Below, one piece after another: positions 1 to 8,901 of a stretch of 64,000 nucleotides of DNA. Within the stretch, counting starts at the first letter, position 1. Each line of letters opens with the position of its first letter. This stretch comes from Microvirga lotononidis (GTDB lineage Bacteria > Pseudomonadota > Alphaproteobacteria > Rhizobiales > Beijerinckiaceae). The translations under genes were made by a program, and so were the position numbers. The DNA lies in NCBI RefSeq assembly GCF_034627025.1, contig NZ_CP141049.1, positions 372,001-436,000 on the forward strand. Direction: 5' to 3'. The notes below the pieces were generated by a model. The model was given only the letters and a program-made list of their open reading frames with translations, ran no database searches and was not told where the DNA came from.

Positions 1-244
1 TCCTGTCGATCTCGAAGGTCAGGGCGCGACAGCGCGCCAAGACCTGATGCAGCACCTCGATCGGGTAACGTTCCCGAACCGACGGTGCCAGGAGTTGGCG
101 AAACGCAACGACGTCACTGTCCTTGTAGGCCCGGAGCAGGGCCTGGGATATGTTGATTACGGCATGGGGACCAGGTTCCGCTGCCACCAGACTGGACAGG
201 AAGCATGACGCGAGCGTGGCGGGAAGAAGCAGGTTCCACTTCAT
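1..244 (-). CDS. Secreted protein of unknown function, N-terminal part
   Basis: An open frame begins with ATG at 244 and runs off the left edge, giving 81 codons. The first 21 or so residues form a signal peptide (MKWNLLLPATLASCFLSSLVA, with AAEP after it), so the product is probably exported. The mature start (ALLRAYKDSD, then FRQLLAPSVRERYP) resembles small periplasmic proteins with an alpha+beta fold, but I do not recognise the family. It points away from the GGDEF/EAL gene at 464; the 219 bases between them hold no gene that I can support and must contain both promoters. Confidence 0.6.
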   Translation of the reverse strand, partial: MKWNLLLPATLASCFLSSLVAAEPGPHAVINISQALLRAYKDSDVVAFRQLLAPSVRERYPIEVLHQVLARCRALTFEIDR

Positions 245-463
245 GATAGGTCTTAATGCCTCGCTTCACTTCTTACGCCGGTAGACCTCAGTGAGATGAG
301 CCACATTACTCAGGTCCGGTCGGATTTCATATTGCTCGGCCGCCAAGCGCGGATCCGAGCGATCGACCGATTTCAGCAATGGCGGCGTTGCGATCATCGA
401 ACGAGCTCTCTGTCTCCGTCATGTAGACGCTCACGATGATTGGCCTGCTCCCGGGAGGAATAG

Positions 464-2773
464 GTGACATCGTTTCATCAGATGAGGCGGCGACCCGCGC
501 GATGGATAGTCTTGCTTGGGTGCTTTGTCGCCGGTTCTGCAACCCTCGGAGCAGGGTTTGTTTCGGTGATCCTCTACAACAAGGACATCTCAAGCGCTGA
601 AAATACCCTGCGTAATCTCTCTCTTGTCTTAGCAGAGCAGACAGAGCGCGCTTTCCAGAGCATCGACCTTTCTCAGCAGACTGCCCTTCAAGCTCTAGAC
701 GGCTTGGAGGAGGCTTGGTCTCATGATCTAAAAGCAGCAGCGCGAACCTATAGTTTCTACCAAGTTCTGGTGAACCAGGTTGAACAACTGCCTCACGTTG
801 AAGCGCTCACCCTAGTTGACGATAAGGGAAGGCTACTGAATTCATCCCGGTCATGGCCGATCCCTGAAATGGACGTTTCGGATCGGCCCTACTTCAAAGC
901 ATTCAGGGACAATCCTGACCTGCAATTGATGATAGGCGAGCCCGCAGTAAGTCGGGTATCCGGCACGCTGACGGTGCTTGTGGTCCGCAGAATGACCGGC
1001 CCAAGCCGCGAGTTCACGGGCCTCATCATTAGTGCGATTGCCTTGGACTATTTTCAGACCCTGTATCGTGAAATCGCGCTATTGCCTGAACGTGCGGTCA
1101 CTTTGGCGCGGAGCGATGGTGCTCTTCTCGTGCGTTACCCTGAGATACAGTCAGCCCTAACAGATGCACATAGCGTGCGCCTGAATTCGCCAAGAGCCTT
1201 TGTTGGGCGAGCGGGAGGGGTCACTAGGAGCATCAGTGTTCTCGACGGCAAAGACAGGATCATTGCAGTTCAAAACCTGAAGCGTTATCCGCTGGTCCTT
1301 CTCGTCAGTGATACAGTGGAGACAGCGCTCTCGACATGGTACTATCAAGCAGCACTCCTGGCCGCAATTGCGGCCCTAATGGACGTAGCTGTGGCGATGG
1401 CTTGTCTGCTTGGAGTTCGGCAGATCCGTGCAACCGCGAAGAGAGCCGAGGCAGAGAGCTTTCTGGCTCGCCATGACACGCTCACCGGCTTGCCTAACCG
1501 CATCCTTTTTAATGAGGAAATCGAGCGAACTGTAAGGGAAGCCAAGCAGTCGGATCGGACGTTCGCAGTACTGCTGCTCGACCTTGATGGGTTTAAGGAA
1601 GTGAACGATACACTTGGGCATCAAGCAGGTGATGAACTGCTTCGGAACGTGGGCGCGCGGCTTCGGGCATGCATTCGAAAGAGTGATCTGATTGCACGAA
1701 TTGGAGGTGATGAGTTCGCCGTTGTGCAGCGAGATGTTGAGCATCCCGATGAGACGAGCGCTCTTGCAAGACGCCTCATCGAGACCATGCGCGCACCATA
1801 CAGGTTGTACGGTGACCTTGCGTCCATTGGCATAAGCGTTGGCATCGCCTTCGGTCCTGATGGTGACCAGGACGCTGATCAATTGATGAGGCGGGCCGAC
1901 CTAGCTCTCTACAGTGCGAAGAGAGAAGGGCGAGGAACGTTTCGGCTCTATGAACCAAAAATGGATGAAGAGCGTCTTGCTCGCCGCGCACTCGAACGCG
2001 ATCTCGCGCGGGCTGTCGAGGCTGGAGAACTTGAACTCTTCTACCAGCCAATTTTCGACCTCCGCACCGATCTCGTTGTCGGATTCGAAGGACTCTTGCG
2101 TTGGCGTCATGCGAGACATGGGCTGGTTTCCCCACACGAGTTTATACCAATAGCAGAAGAAACTGGCTTAATCGGGCCAATCGGTGAATGGGTTATTCAG
2201 CAGGCGTGCCATCAAGCGGCGAATTGGCCAGCGTCTATAAAGGTGGCTGTTAATCTCTCGCCGGTCCAATTCAAGACTGGCGACGTCATGGCGGCGGTCA
2301 CGCACGCGCTTGCATCGTCAGGGCTGCCTGCAGAGCGGTTAGAGTTGGAAGTTACTGAATCGACGCTTTTGGATGCGGGGGCCGTGGGTGACATTCTTCA
2401 GCAAGTCAAGACTCTCGGAGCCACCATTGCGCTTGATGACTTTGGCACTGGCTATGCCTCGATGAGTTCTCTACGCAGCTTCCCGTTCGACAAGATCAAG
2501 ATTGATCAATCCTTCGTCCAAGAGATGAATAGCTCATCCGGTAGCGCTGCGATTGTGTATGCCACCCTGGATCTGGCGCGTCGCTTAGGCATTGCTACAA
2601 CCGCTGAGGGTGTGGAAACAGAGGAACAACTCGGTGTACTTCGCGCAGCCGGATGCACGACGGCGCAGGGTTACTTGATCGGTAAGCCAATGCAAGCTGA
2701 GCACATCCCGTCTTTCTTGGTGCAAAGCGAAGTGCATCCTCTCAGATTGCAAAGCTCCGTAGAGGGCACATGA
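464..2773 (+). CDS. Membrane GGDEF/EAL protein (cyclic-di-GMP turnover) with Cache-type sensor
   Basis: The start is GTG, with GGGAGGAA 4-5 bases upstream. Layout in 769 residues: a membrane segment at about 14-36, an extracytoplasmic region of about 250 residues of Cache type, a second membrane segment at about 295-317, a GGDEF domain and an EAL domain. The GGDEF core is intact (GGDEF at 414-418), and an RxxD inhibitory site lies five residues before it (RKSD, 405-408). The EAL motif reads EGL (542-544), but the catalytic landmarks DDFGTG (658-663) and EGVE (715-718) are present, so both cyclase and phosphodiesterase activity are possible. It should sense a periplasmic ligand and set c-di-GMP. 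It stands alone, with no operon partner. Confidence 0.9.
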   Translation: MTSFHQMRRRPARWIVLLGCFVAGSATLGAGFVSVILYNKDISSAENTLRNLSLVLAEQTERAFQSIDLSQQTALQALDGLEEAWSHDLKAAARTYSFYQVLVNQVEQLPHVEALTLVDDKGRLLNSSRSWPIPEMDVSDRPYFKAFRDNPDLQLMIGEPAVSRVSGTLTVLVVRRMTGPSREFTGLIISAIALDYFQTLYREIALLPERAVTLARSDGALLVRYPEIQSALTDAHSVRLNSPRAFVGRAGGVTRSISVLDGKDRIIAVQNLKRYPLVLLVSDTVETALSTWYYQAALLAAIAALMDVAVAMACLLGVRQIRATAKRAEAESFLARHDTLTGLPNRILFNEEIERTVREAKQSDRTFAVLLLDLDGFKEVNDTLGHQAGDELLRNVGARLRACIRKSDLIARIGGDEFAVVQRDVEHPDETSALARRLIETMRAPYRLYGDLASIGISVGIAFGPDGDQDADQLMRRADLALYSAKREGRGTFRLYEPKMDEERLARRALERDLARAVEAGELELFYQPIFDLRTDLVVGFEGLLRWRHARHGLVSPHEFIPIAEETGLIGPIGEWVIQQACHQAANWPASIKVAVNLSPVQFKTGDVMAAVTHALASSGLPAERLELEVTESTLLDAGAVGDILQQVKTLGATIALDDFGTGYASMSSLRSFPFDKIKIDQSFVQEMNSSSGSAAIVYATLDLARRLGIATTAEGVETEEQLGVLRAAGCTTAQGYLIGKPMQAEHIPSFLVQSEVHPLRLQSSVEGT

Positions 2774-2832
2774 GCCGGGTCAAAAATGGATAGATTGAGC
2801 CTGTAATTGGAAGTTGTATTCGTCAGAGCAGC

Positions 2833-2891
2833 GGGGCAGATTGTGACCAACGCTGGATTAACATCACACCCGGATCACCCGCATGGGGCAG
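2833..2891 (+). repeat. IS3-type transposase scar; direct repeat of 56792-56850
   Basis: These 59 bases match 56792-56850 in the same orientation without gaps, with six mismatches by eye. In the second copy the segment is part of a degenerate IS3-family orfB, so this copy is a shorter scar of the same element. The rest of the 2774-3081 gap shows no gene that I can support and should carry the promoter of the binding-protein gene at 3082. Confidence 0.65.
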
Positions 2892-3081
2892 ATCATACCT
2901 TCACCCACAGGCATCGTTCACATATCCGAACGCTATCCCGCTTGGAGAATGCGAGCTACTCGCTAGACTACCACCGCTATGGAACTTTTCTGCGGAATCG
3001 TGTCAGCTCGTTATGCAGGCAGCGAGACGGCTTCGATGAAAAGGCACCGAGAACGTATTTTCGCTAGCTGAGGGAAAGCCC

Positions 3082-3924
3082 ATGAAAGGCATCAGAGGAA
3101 TTAGTATCGGGATCGCTTTCGCCGCATTGATCGGCGCCTACAACGCGCCCGCGTCGGCCAAGGAGTGGAAAGAAATCACCGTAGGCGTCGAGGGCGCGTT
3201 CCCGCCCTTCAACCTGATGACGGCGGATGGGAAGCTGGATGGCTTCGACATGGATGTCGCCAATGAGGTCTGCAAGCGCGCCAATCTGAAATGCACCTTC
3301 GTCGCGCAGGACTGGGACAGCCAGATCCCGGGACTTCTCGCCCAGAAATTCGACGCCGTTCTGACAATGGGGCCGAACCCGAAACGTCGCGAAGTGATCG
3401 ATTTCACCACGCCCTACGCCATCACACCGAATACGTTCCTGGTCGAGAAGAGCGGCCCCCTCGCCAATCTCCCCGGCACCGGAACGAACGTGTCCGTCAA
3501 TGATGGAAGCTCGAAGGAGGTTCTCGATGCGATCCGTGCGAAGCTGAAGGGCAAGACGGTCGGTGTCGCCCTGTCGACCAGCCAGCAGCAGTTCATGGAA
3601 GAGAACTTCAAGAACGATGCGGAGGTGAAGACGTACAAGTCGTCCGAGCAGGCTCAGCTCGACCTCGGTGCCGGCCGTATCGACGCGCAATTCGACAACA
3701 TCGTGTTCGTCACGAGCATGGTCGAGAAGAGCAACGGCAACCTCGTGGCTTCCGGCCCCATGCTCACCGGCGGCATCATGGCGACCAATGTCTGCATTGG
3801 GATCCGCAAGAACGAGCCGGAACTCAAGGAGATCCTGGACAAGGCCATTCAATCGGCGGCCGCTGACGGCACGCTTCGCACCCTGTCGACCAAGTGGTTC
3901 AAGACGGATGTGAGCCCGAAATAG
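3082..3924 (+). CDS. Periplasmic amino-acid binding protein (SBP family 3)
   Basis: This is the solute-binding part of a polar amino-acid ABC importer. It has 280 residues with a signal peptide at 1-26 (ending in ASA, mature KEWKEITVGVEG). The family signature follows: GAFPPFN, then LDGFDMDVANEVCKRAN, then a DGSSKEVLDAIR hinge region. AGGGAAAG precedes the ATG at 3082. No permease or ATPase gene is adjacent, so it either serves a transporter encoded elsewhere or is an orphan. A strong hairpin closes the gene. The next gene converges on it, a polysaccharide-deacetylase-type hydrolase of the IclR operon, so a functional link is possible but not shown. Confidence 0.88.
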   Translation: MKGIRGISIGIAFAALIGAYNAPASAKEWKEITVGVEGAFPPFNLMTADGKLDGFDMDVANEVCKRANLKCTFVAQDWDSQIPGLLAQKFDAVLTMGPNPKRREVIDFTTPYAITPNTFLVEKSGPLANLPGTGTNVSVNDGSSKEVLDAIRAKLKGKTVGVALSTSQQQFMEENFKNDAEVKTYKSSEQAQLDLGAGRIDAQFDNIVFVTSMVEKSNGNLVASGPMLTGGIMATNVCIGIRKNEPELKEILDKAIQSAAADGTLRTLSTKWFKTDVSPK

Positions 3925-3930
3925 GGGACC

Positions 3931-3957
3931 GGGTCTGGGGCTCGATGCCCCAGACCC
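3931..3957. terminator. 11-bp perfect hairpin between convergent genes
   Basis: Arms GGGTCTGGGGC (3931-3941) and GCCCCAGACCC (3947-3957) pair perfectly around a 5-base loop, seven bases after the stop of the binding-protein gene and 23 before the end of the convergent deacetylase gene. There is no T run on the plus side. It probably ends transcription in both directions. Confidence 0.6.
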
Positions 3958-3980
3958 TCACGACATGAAGAACGCTGCCG

Positions 3981-4883
3981 CTATCCTGCGGCCTTTGCAT
4001 GGCGGACGACGTCCGCATGCGTGCCGAACCACACATCGGGCCGCGCCCTGATGGTCCGGATCAGCTCCTCCAGAATCCAGATGCGCGACCGGTGCCCGAT
4101 GATGTCGGGATGCATCGTCAGCTGAAAGATCCCGCCTTCGGAATAGGCGAGCTCGAACTCCTTCGAGAAAATGCCGAGGACGTCGGCCGGCGCAATGTAG
4201 GGCCGCAGGCCGGACCAGCGGTCCATGTGGAGATAGGCGGCGTCATCCCGGATCCACTCCACCGGCAGCTCGATGATGCCTGTCGGCTCGCCGTCCATGA
4301 CGAGCTCGTAACAGTCGTTGTCGGCCATCAGAGATGAATCGTAGAGGAGACCCATCTCCTTGGTGATCTTCAGGGTGTTGGGGCTGAAGTCCCATGACGG
4401 CGTGCGGATGCCCACGGGTCGGGTTCCCGAGATCCGTTCGAGAGTGTCGGCGGAGCGCATCTGCAGGTCCCGCTCGGCCTGCTCGGGCAGGAGCGTGTTG
4501 CGCTCGTGAATCCAGCCATGGAGTGCGATTTCGTGCCCGTCTTCCGCGAGCTGGCGCTGCTCGTCTGGATAGAGCAGTGCGGCGACCGCAGGCACGAAGA
4601 AGGTCGCCTTGACGTCGAACCTGTTCAGGAGCGCGCGAATGCGCGGGACGCCCTGGCGCGTCCCGTACTGCCCCTGAGACATGACGCTGATCGAGCGGCC
4701 GCCGTCTCGGAGCTCGGCGGTCTCATGGTCGGAGTCGAACGAGAGCGCGACGGCGCAACGGGCACCGTTCTGCCAAGAGCTCGGGCGCAGCGAGGTGCCG
4801 GCCCGAACCCCGTTGACGACCCGGCGCCACTGCGCCTCCGGCCACTGCCAGGGCTCCATGGCCGCTTTGCTTGGTTCTTCCAT
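3981..4883 (-). CDS. Polysaccharide-deacetylase-family hydrolase (PuuE/HpPgdA type)
   Basis: A 300-residue NodB-fold metal-dependent amide hydrolase. Visible motifs are FDSDHE (49-54, metal Asp and catalytic Asp), HGWIHE (122-127, two metal His), RTPSW (160-164) and MHPD (257-260). There is no signal peptide, which fits the cytoplasmic PuuE/HpPgdA subgroup acting on small amides or cyclic imides rather than cell-wall glycan. I start at 4883 because GGAGA lies eight bases before it. An in-frame ATG at 4898 that overlaps the SDR stop as TGATG is the alternative. It is the last gene of an IclR-SDR-hydrolase operon. Substrate unknown. Confidence 0.82.
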   Translation of the reverse strand: MEEPSKAAMEPWQWPEAQWRRVVNGVRAGTSLRPSSWQNGARCAVALSFDSDHETAELRDGGRSISVMSQGQYGTRQGVPRIRALLNRFDVKATFFVPAVAALLYPDEQRQLAEDGHEIALHGWIHERNTLLPEQAERDLQMRSADTLERISGTRPVGIRTPSWDFSPNTLKITKEMGLLYDSSLMADNDCYELVMDGEPTGIIELPVEWIRDDAAYLHMDRWSGLRPYIAPADVLGIFSKEFELAYSEGGIFQLTMHPDIIGHRSRIWILEELIRTIRARPDVWFGTHADVVRHAKAAG

Positions 4884-4897
4884 CGTCTTTCTCTCCA

Positions 4898-5671
4898 TCA
4901 ATTGGGCCCGCCGCTCACGGGCAGAACCTGGCCTGTGATCCAGCTTGCATACTCGGAAGCGAGGAACAGAACGGCATGAGCGATGTCCTGAGGCTCGCCC
5001 AGCCGGCGCATGGGGATGCTTTCGATCATCGCGCGCTGGCCGTCGGGGCCATAGGAGGCCCATTGGCGCTCATAGTCGGGGCTTGTCCGGAGAAAGCCGG
5101 GCGCGATGGCATTCACGTTGATCCCGAACGGGCCGAGCTCGTATCCGAGCTGCCGCATCAGCCCGAGCTGTCCCGCCTTGGCGCTCGCGTAGGCCTGAAT
5201 GCCAGTCAGGCTGATGCCGAGACCCGCGCCGCTCGAGATCATGACGATCTTTCCGCGGCGCCGCTCCTTCATGCGCTCTACGACGGCCGCCGCGACGAGG
5301 AACGCACCTTTGACGTTGACGTCGTAGATGTCGTCCCATTCCTGCGGCGTGACCTGTTCGACGGGTTTCCTGGTCTGTCCTCTGACGCCGCCGGCGACAT
5401 GAACGAGCACGTCGAAGCCGCCGCACTCGGCCTCCATCGCGCGGACGCCCGTGGCGATGTCGTCGGGATCCGTGACGTCGAGCCTGCGCACCTCGATCGC
5501 GCCGCCGCGCTCCGCGCGGCACGAGGCCTTCAGCTCCCTCAGCTCGTCTAAAAGGATATCGGTCGCGTAGACCCTTGCCCCGCGGGAGGCGAAGCCCTCG
5601 ACAATGCCCCGTCCGATCCCGCGGCTGGCCCCCGTCACCAGGACCGTCCGACCTTCGAAATAAATGTCCAT
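4898..5671 (-). CDS. Short-chain dehydrogenase/reductase
   Basis: A 257-residue classical SDR. It has the cofactor motif TGASRGIG (13-20), Asp at 38 at the end of strand 2 (an NAD(H)-type residue), HVAGG (91-95), Asn119, Ser146/147 and the catalytic YASAK (161-165). It ends with the usual ITGQVLPVSGG region. The gene lies 14 bases after the IclR gene, and its stop touches a possible start of the hydrolase gene, so the three are almost certainly cotranscribed. It oxidises or reduces an alcohol/ketone intermediate of an unknown catabolic path. Confidence 0.88.
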   Translation of the reverse strand: MDIYFEGRTVLVTGASRGIGRGIVEGFASRGARVYATDILLDELRELKASCRAERGGAIEVRRLDVTDPDDIATGVRAMEAECGGFDVLVHVAGGVRGQTRKPVEQVTPQEWDDIYDVNVKGAFLVAAAVVERMKERRRGKIVMISSGAGLGISLTGIQAYASAKAGQLGLMRQLGYELGPFGINVNAIAPGFLRTSPDYERQWASYGPDGQRAMIESIPMRRLGEPQDIAHAVLFLASEYASWITGQVLPVSGGPN

Positions 5672-5685
5672 GTTCGTTCCTGATG

Positions 5686-6462
5686 TTAAGCGCCCTTGAA
5701 GCCGAGCTTCGAGCTGAGAAGTCGCGCGTGGCTCTCGATCGCGTCGATCATGCGTACCTTGGAGTTCTCGAAGCGCTGGGTGATCGTTGCCACGTTGAGA
5801 GCCGCGATGACCTCGCCCGAGGCATCGCGCACCGGCGCCGCTACGCCGGAGCCTCCGAGATAGGCCTCCTGATCGCAGATGGCGTACCCGTCCCGACGCA
5901 CGGCCTCGAGAATCCGCCTGATCTCGAGCCGGTCCGTGATGGTGTATTGCGTGTGGCGGATGAGACGCTCGCGGCCAAGATAGTCATCCACCCGGTGCGG
6001 CTCCCAGAAGGCCAGCAGCACCCGGCCCATAGCCGTGCAGTAGGCGGGGTCCGATCCCGACAGATCCGCTTCGAACCGGATGACTTGGCGGCTGATGCTG
6101 CGGGCAACGGGCTTCACGCGACCGTCGCGTTTACGGACGCCGAGAAAGACAGTCTCGCCTTCCGCGTCGCGCAGGCCGTCCATGATCGGCTGGGCAACAG
6201 CGATGAGCAGAGCCTCGCGCCCGCTGCTCCAGCCTGGGCCGTTCCGGCACCCCTCGTGCAGACGATAATATTCTGACTCTTCGCGGGTGACATAGCCCCG
6301 GGAGACCAGTGTCGCCAGTAGGCTGTGAGCACTGCTCTTCGGGTAGCCGAGCTCGTCCACGATGTCCTTGAGGCTCATGGGCTCCGACGAGCGGGCGAGC
6401 AGCTCCAGCAACTCCAAGACCCGCACCGCGGATTTAACTTCGAAGTCCGCATTCTCGTTCAT
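5686..6462 (-). CDS. IclR-family transcriptional regulator
   Basis: A 258-residue repressor/activator with an N-terminal winged helix-turn-helix (about 10-75, including AVRVLELLELLARS and KSSAHSLLATLVSRGYV) and a C-terminal effector domain (about 90-250, with CTAMGRVLLAF and VAAPVRDASGEVIAALN). I start at 6462; an upstream extension is open but lacks family similarity. It is the first gene of the minus-strand operon and is divergent from the SDR/Old Yellow Enzyme pair, so it probably controls both directions from the 94-base spacer. Confidence 0.88.
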   Translation of the reverse strand: MNENADFEVKSAVRVLELLELLARSSEPMSLKDIVDELGYPKSSAHSLLATLVSRGYVTREESEYYRLHEGCRNGPGWSSGREALLIAVAQPIMDGLRDAEGETVFLGVRKRDGRVKPVARSISRQVIRFEADLSGSDPAYCTAMGRVLLAFWEPHRVDDYLGRERLIRHTQYTITDRLEIRRILEAVRRDGYAICDQEAYLGGSGVAAPVRDASGEVIAALNVATITQRFENSKVRMIDAIESHARLLSSKLGFKGA

Positions 6463-6475
6463 GTATGTGAACCAA

Positions 6476-6491
6476 GTTCCACTTGTCGAAC
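6476..6491. promoter_or_regulatory. Weak dyad in the IclR/SDR divergent spacer
   Basis: GTTC-N8-GAAC lies 13 bases upstream of the IclR start, in the 94-base spacer between divergent genes. It is the clearest symmetry in the spacer and a candidate IclR operator, but the arms are only four bases. Confidence 0.3.
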
Positions 6492-6556
6492 AAAGATCGA
6501 TCGGGAACACTTTGTCTGTCAAGAGAAACCCGTACGCGGAATGATGAGAGGTTGAA

Positions 6557-7297
6557 TTGAAGCAGGTTGCGATCGTCACCGGAGGGGCAAGAGGCATTGG
6601 GCGCGCATGCGCACTGGATCTGGCCCGGCAGGGCTTCGATATCGCTCTCGTCGATCTGCTCGAGGAGGAGATGGCGGCCACGGCGGCGGACATCCTTGCC
6701 CTAGGTCGTGATGTGCGTACGTACCAGGCGGACGTGGTCCTACACGGCCGGGCGTGTGAGATCGTGCGCGATGTTCATTCCGCCTTCGGGCAGATCGATT
6801 TCCTGCTCAACAATGCGGGTCAGTCGCAGCCGAAGGGAATTCTCGAGACCACCGAGGACGAGTTCGACCGCGGCATGGCGATCAACCTGAAGAGCTGCTT
6901 CAACTACATTCAGCACGCAGCCCCGATCATGCTGGAGCAGGGTAGGGGGCGCATTGTCTCCATGTCGTCGCTCAATGCGCTATCGGGCGGGGTCACCGCC
7001 GCGGTCAGCAAGTTTGCCTATGCGGCCGCGAAAGCCGGTATCCTGGGCATGACCCGGGCTCTGGCCAAGGAGCTGGGGCCCACGATCGCAATCAATGCCA
7101 TCTGCCCCGGAGTCATCCTGACCGAGGTCGGCACCGACGTCACGGCCCGCGAGAGTGAGATCGTGAAGGGTATTGCCCTGGGCCGCCTCGGATGTGCCGA
7201 CGATGTCGCCCGCCTCGTGACCTTCCTGGCAACATCGGAGCCGTGCTTCATCACGGGCCAGACGTTCGTCGTCGACGGATTCCAGTTCAACGTCTGA
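6557..7297 (+). CDS. Short-chain dehydrogenase/reductase (FabG-like)
   Basis: The start is TTG at 6557, six bases after GAGAGG; the nearby ATGs run straight into a stop. The 246-residue SDR has TGGARGIG (8-15), Asp33 (NAD preference), NNAG (85-88), SMSS (135-138) and YAAAK (155-159). The C-terminal FITGQTFVVDGF is typical. It is followed after 95 bases by an Old Yellow Enzyme gene in the same direction. It is probably part of the IclR-controlled catabolic set and is not a close copy of the SDR at 4898. Confidence 0.87.
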   Translation: MKQVAIVTGGARGIGRACALDLARQGFDIALVDLLEEEMAATAADILALGRDVRTYQADVVLHGRACEIVRDVHSAFGQIDFLLNNAGQSQPKGILETTEDEFDRGMAINLKSCFNYIQHAAPIMLEQGRGRIVSMSSLNALSGGVTAAVSKFAYAAAKAGILGMTRALAKELGPTIAINAICPGVILTEVGTDVTARESEIVKGIALGRLGCADDVARLVTFLATSEPCFITGQTFVVDGFQFNV

Positions 7298-7392
7298 CGG
7301 CGCAGGCCCGGCAGGGCATCATGTTCCCATGCCGCGTAAACGACGCGGCTTTCCCACCGAGAGCTGAAGCCTCGCAGTCTTCGGAACCGACA

Positions 7393-8505
7393 ATGTCCAA
7401 TTCTCCTCCGCTTTTTTCGCCAATCCAACTCGGCCCGATCGATCTCCCGAACAGGATCGTGGTCGCGCCCATGTGTCAGTACTCGGCGCACGACGGATGC
7501 GCTTCGACCTGGCACCTGCAGCACCTGATGAATCTCGCAATGTCGGGCGCCGGCCTCGTGATGATCGAGGCCACCGCGGTGGAGCGAAAAGGCCGCATCA
7601 CCCATGGCTGCCTCGGCCTTTACTCCGACGAGAACGAGCTGGCGCTCGAGCACGTCCTGCGCGAAGCCATGGCGGTTGCGACGCCCGGCACCCAATTCGG
7701 TATCCAGCTCTCGCATGCAGGTCGCAAGGGATCTGCTCAGCGTCCGTGGGAGGGCGGCGGCAACCTGCCTGATGCGGAATCCTGGGGGACGCTTGCCCCA
7801 TCGGAGGTTCCGCATCGCGAGGGCTGGCATGTTCCGTTCCAAGCCGACGGGGATGATGTGGAGCGGATCATCGGGGCGTTCGCTCACGCAGCCGTGCGGG
7901 CCGCACGCATCGGGATCAAAGTGATCGAAGTACACATGGCCCATGGCTACCTGCTGCACCAGTTTCACTCGCCGCTCTCAAACCGCAGAAATGACAGCTG
8001 GGGCGGAGATGCCGAGCGCCGTATGTCTCTGCCGCTCACCGTTGCGCGGGCGGTCCGAAAGGCGGTGCCCTCATGCGTGGTGGGGGCACGGATCACCGGC
8101 AGCGACTGGGCTGAAGGTGGCCTGGAGATCCGCGACGCGGTCATGCTCGCAAAGGCCATCAAAGACCTGAGACTGGACTACGTTTGCGTGACGTCGAGCG
8201 GCATTCCCAGTTCCAGCCCAACCATCACTGATCCCGACACGATGCAGATCCCGCTCGCCGCAACCGTCAAGGCGGAGGCGAAGATCGTCACCCGTGCAGT
8301 CGGATCAATCGTGAACCCCAACGAGGCAAACGACATCATCGCGAGTGGGCAGGCCGACCAGGTGGCTATTGGCCGTGCCTATCTTGATGATCCGCGCTGG
8401 GCCTGGCATGCGGCCCATCTTCTGGGCGGAACGGTTCAGTATCCGGGTCCATACGCTTGGGCGGCCCCGGCTGAATGGCCCGGAATCGAGAAAATTCGCC
8501 GTTGA
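7393..8505 (+). CDS. NADH:flavin oxidoreductase, Old Yellow Enzyme class III (YqjM/XenA-like)
   Basis: A 370-residue FMN enzyme that reduces activated C=C bonds, or acts on related enoate or xenobiotic substrates. MCQYS (27-31) supplies the Cys and Tyr that distinguish YqjM-type enzymes; QLSHAGRKGS (105-114) follows, and then an HxxH pair in HMAHGYLLHQF for substrate binding, followed by SPLSNRRNDSWGG. I start at 7393 (MSNSPPLFSPIQL); upstream codons are open but not family-like. Its neighbours (two SDRs, an imidase-like hydrolase and IclR) suggest breakdown of an unsaturated carbonyl or cyclic compound. Confidence 0.88.
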   Translation: MSNSPPLFSPIQLGPIDLPNRIVVAPMCQYSAHDGCASTWHLQHLMNLAMSGAGLVMIEATAVERKGRITHGCLGLYSDENELALEHVLREAMAVATPGTQFGIQLSHAGRKGSAQRPWEGGGNLPDAESWGTLAPSEVPHREGWHVPFQADGDDVERIIGAFAHAAVRAARIGIKVIEVHMAHGYLLHQFHSPLSNRRNDSWGGDAERRMSLPLTVARAVRKAVPSCVVGARITGSDWAEGGLEIRDAVMLAKAIKDLRLDYVCVTSSGIPSSSPTITDPDTMQIPLAATVKAEAKIVTRAVGSIVNPNEANDIIASGQADQVAIGRAYLDDPRWAWHAAHLLGGTVQYPGPYAWAAPAEWPGIEKIRR

Positions 8506-8901
8506 CGAAGGCGCGTAAACTGGCCTTCGCAGTCGATTTCGAAGTGACGGACCCGGCACATGGCTGATCTGATCTCGACCGGTGGCCTTGCCCTTCCCGT
8601 CTTGCCAGAACTTGGTCAGGAAATGATTTGGATGCTCGCTTTGTACAATGCGACCAGCTTTGGACCCGGGGCGTTGTCATGTCTGGATGGCGCCCGTTTG
8701 GCAATGTGATTGTTGTTGACGTTTCGGCCTAGCGGGGCGGGTGCAGTCATGTCTCCGGCCTTTGAACGCGGTGCTGCATGACCGCTGGCCCTGATGTTTT
8801 ACGCTGGAAGCTGGTCCCTCTCACGTTATCGCGCTCGACTGGCGCAAGACGATGCCACGGGTTTCCCAGTTTCGGCGGTCCATGTCCGCTGTGGCTTCAC
8901 A
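8506..8901. other. Gap between the Old Yellow Enzyme gene and IS110
   Basis: No gene can be supported. A 49-codon frame (8560-8709, beginning MADLISTGG) lacks a ribosome binding site. Part of this stretch is probably the flank of the IS110 element, whose ends I could not define. Confidence 0.4.

Noticed and set aside
3064..3852. Minus-strand frame of 262 codons over the amino-acid binding protein gene
   Set aside because: Shadow frame; the sense strand has a signal peptide and binding-protein signatures.
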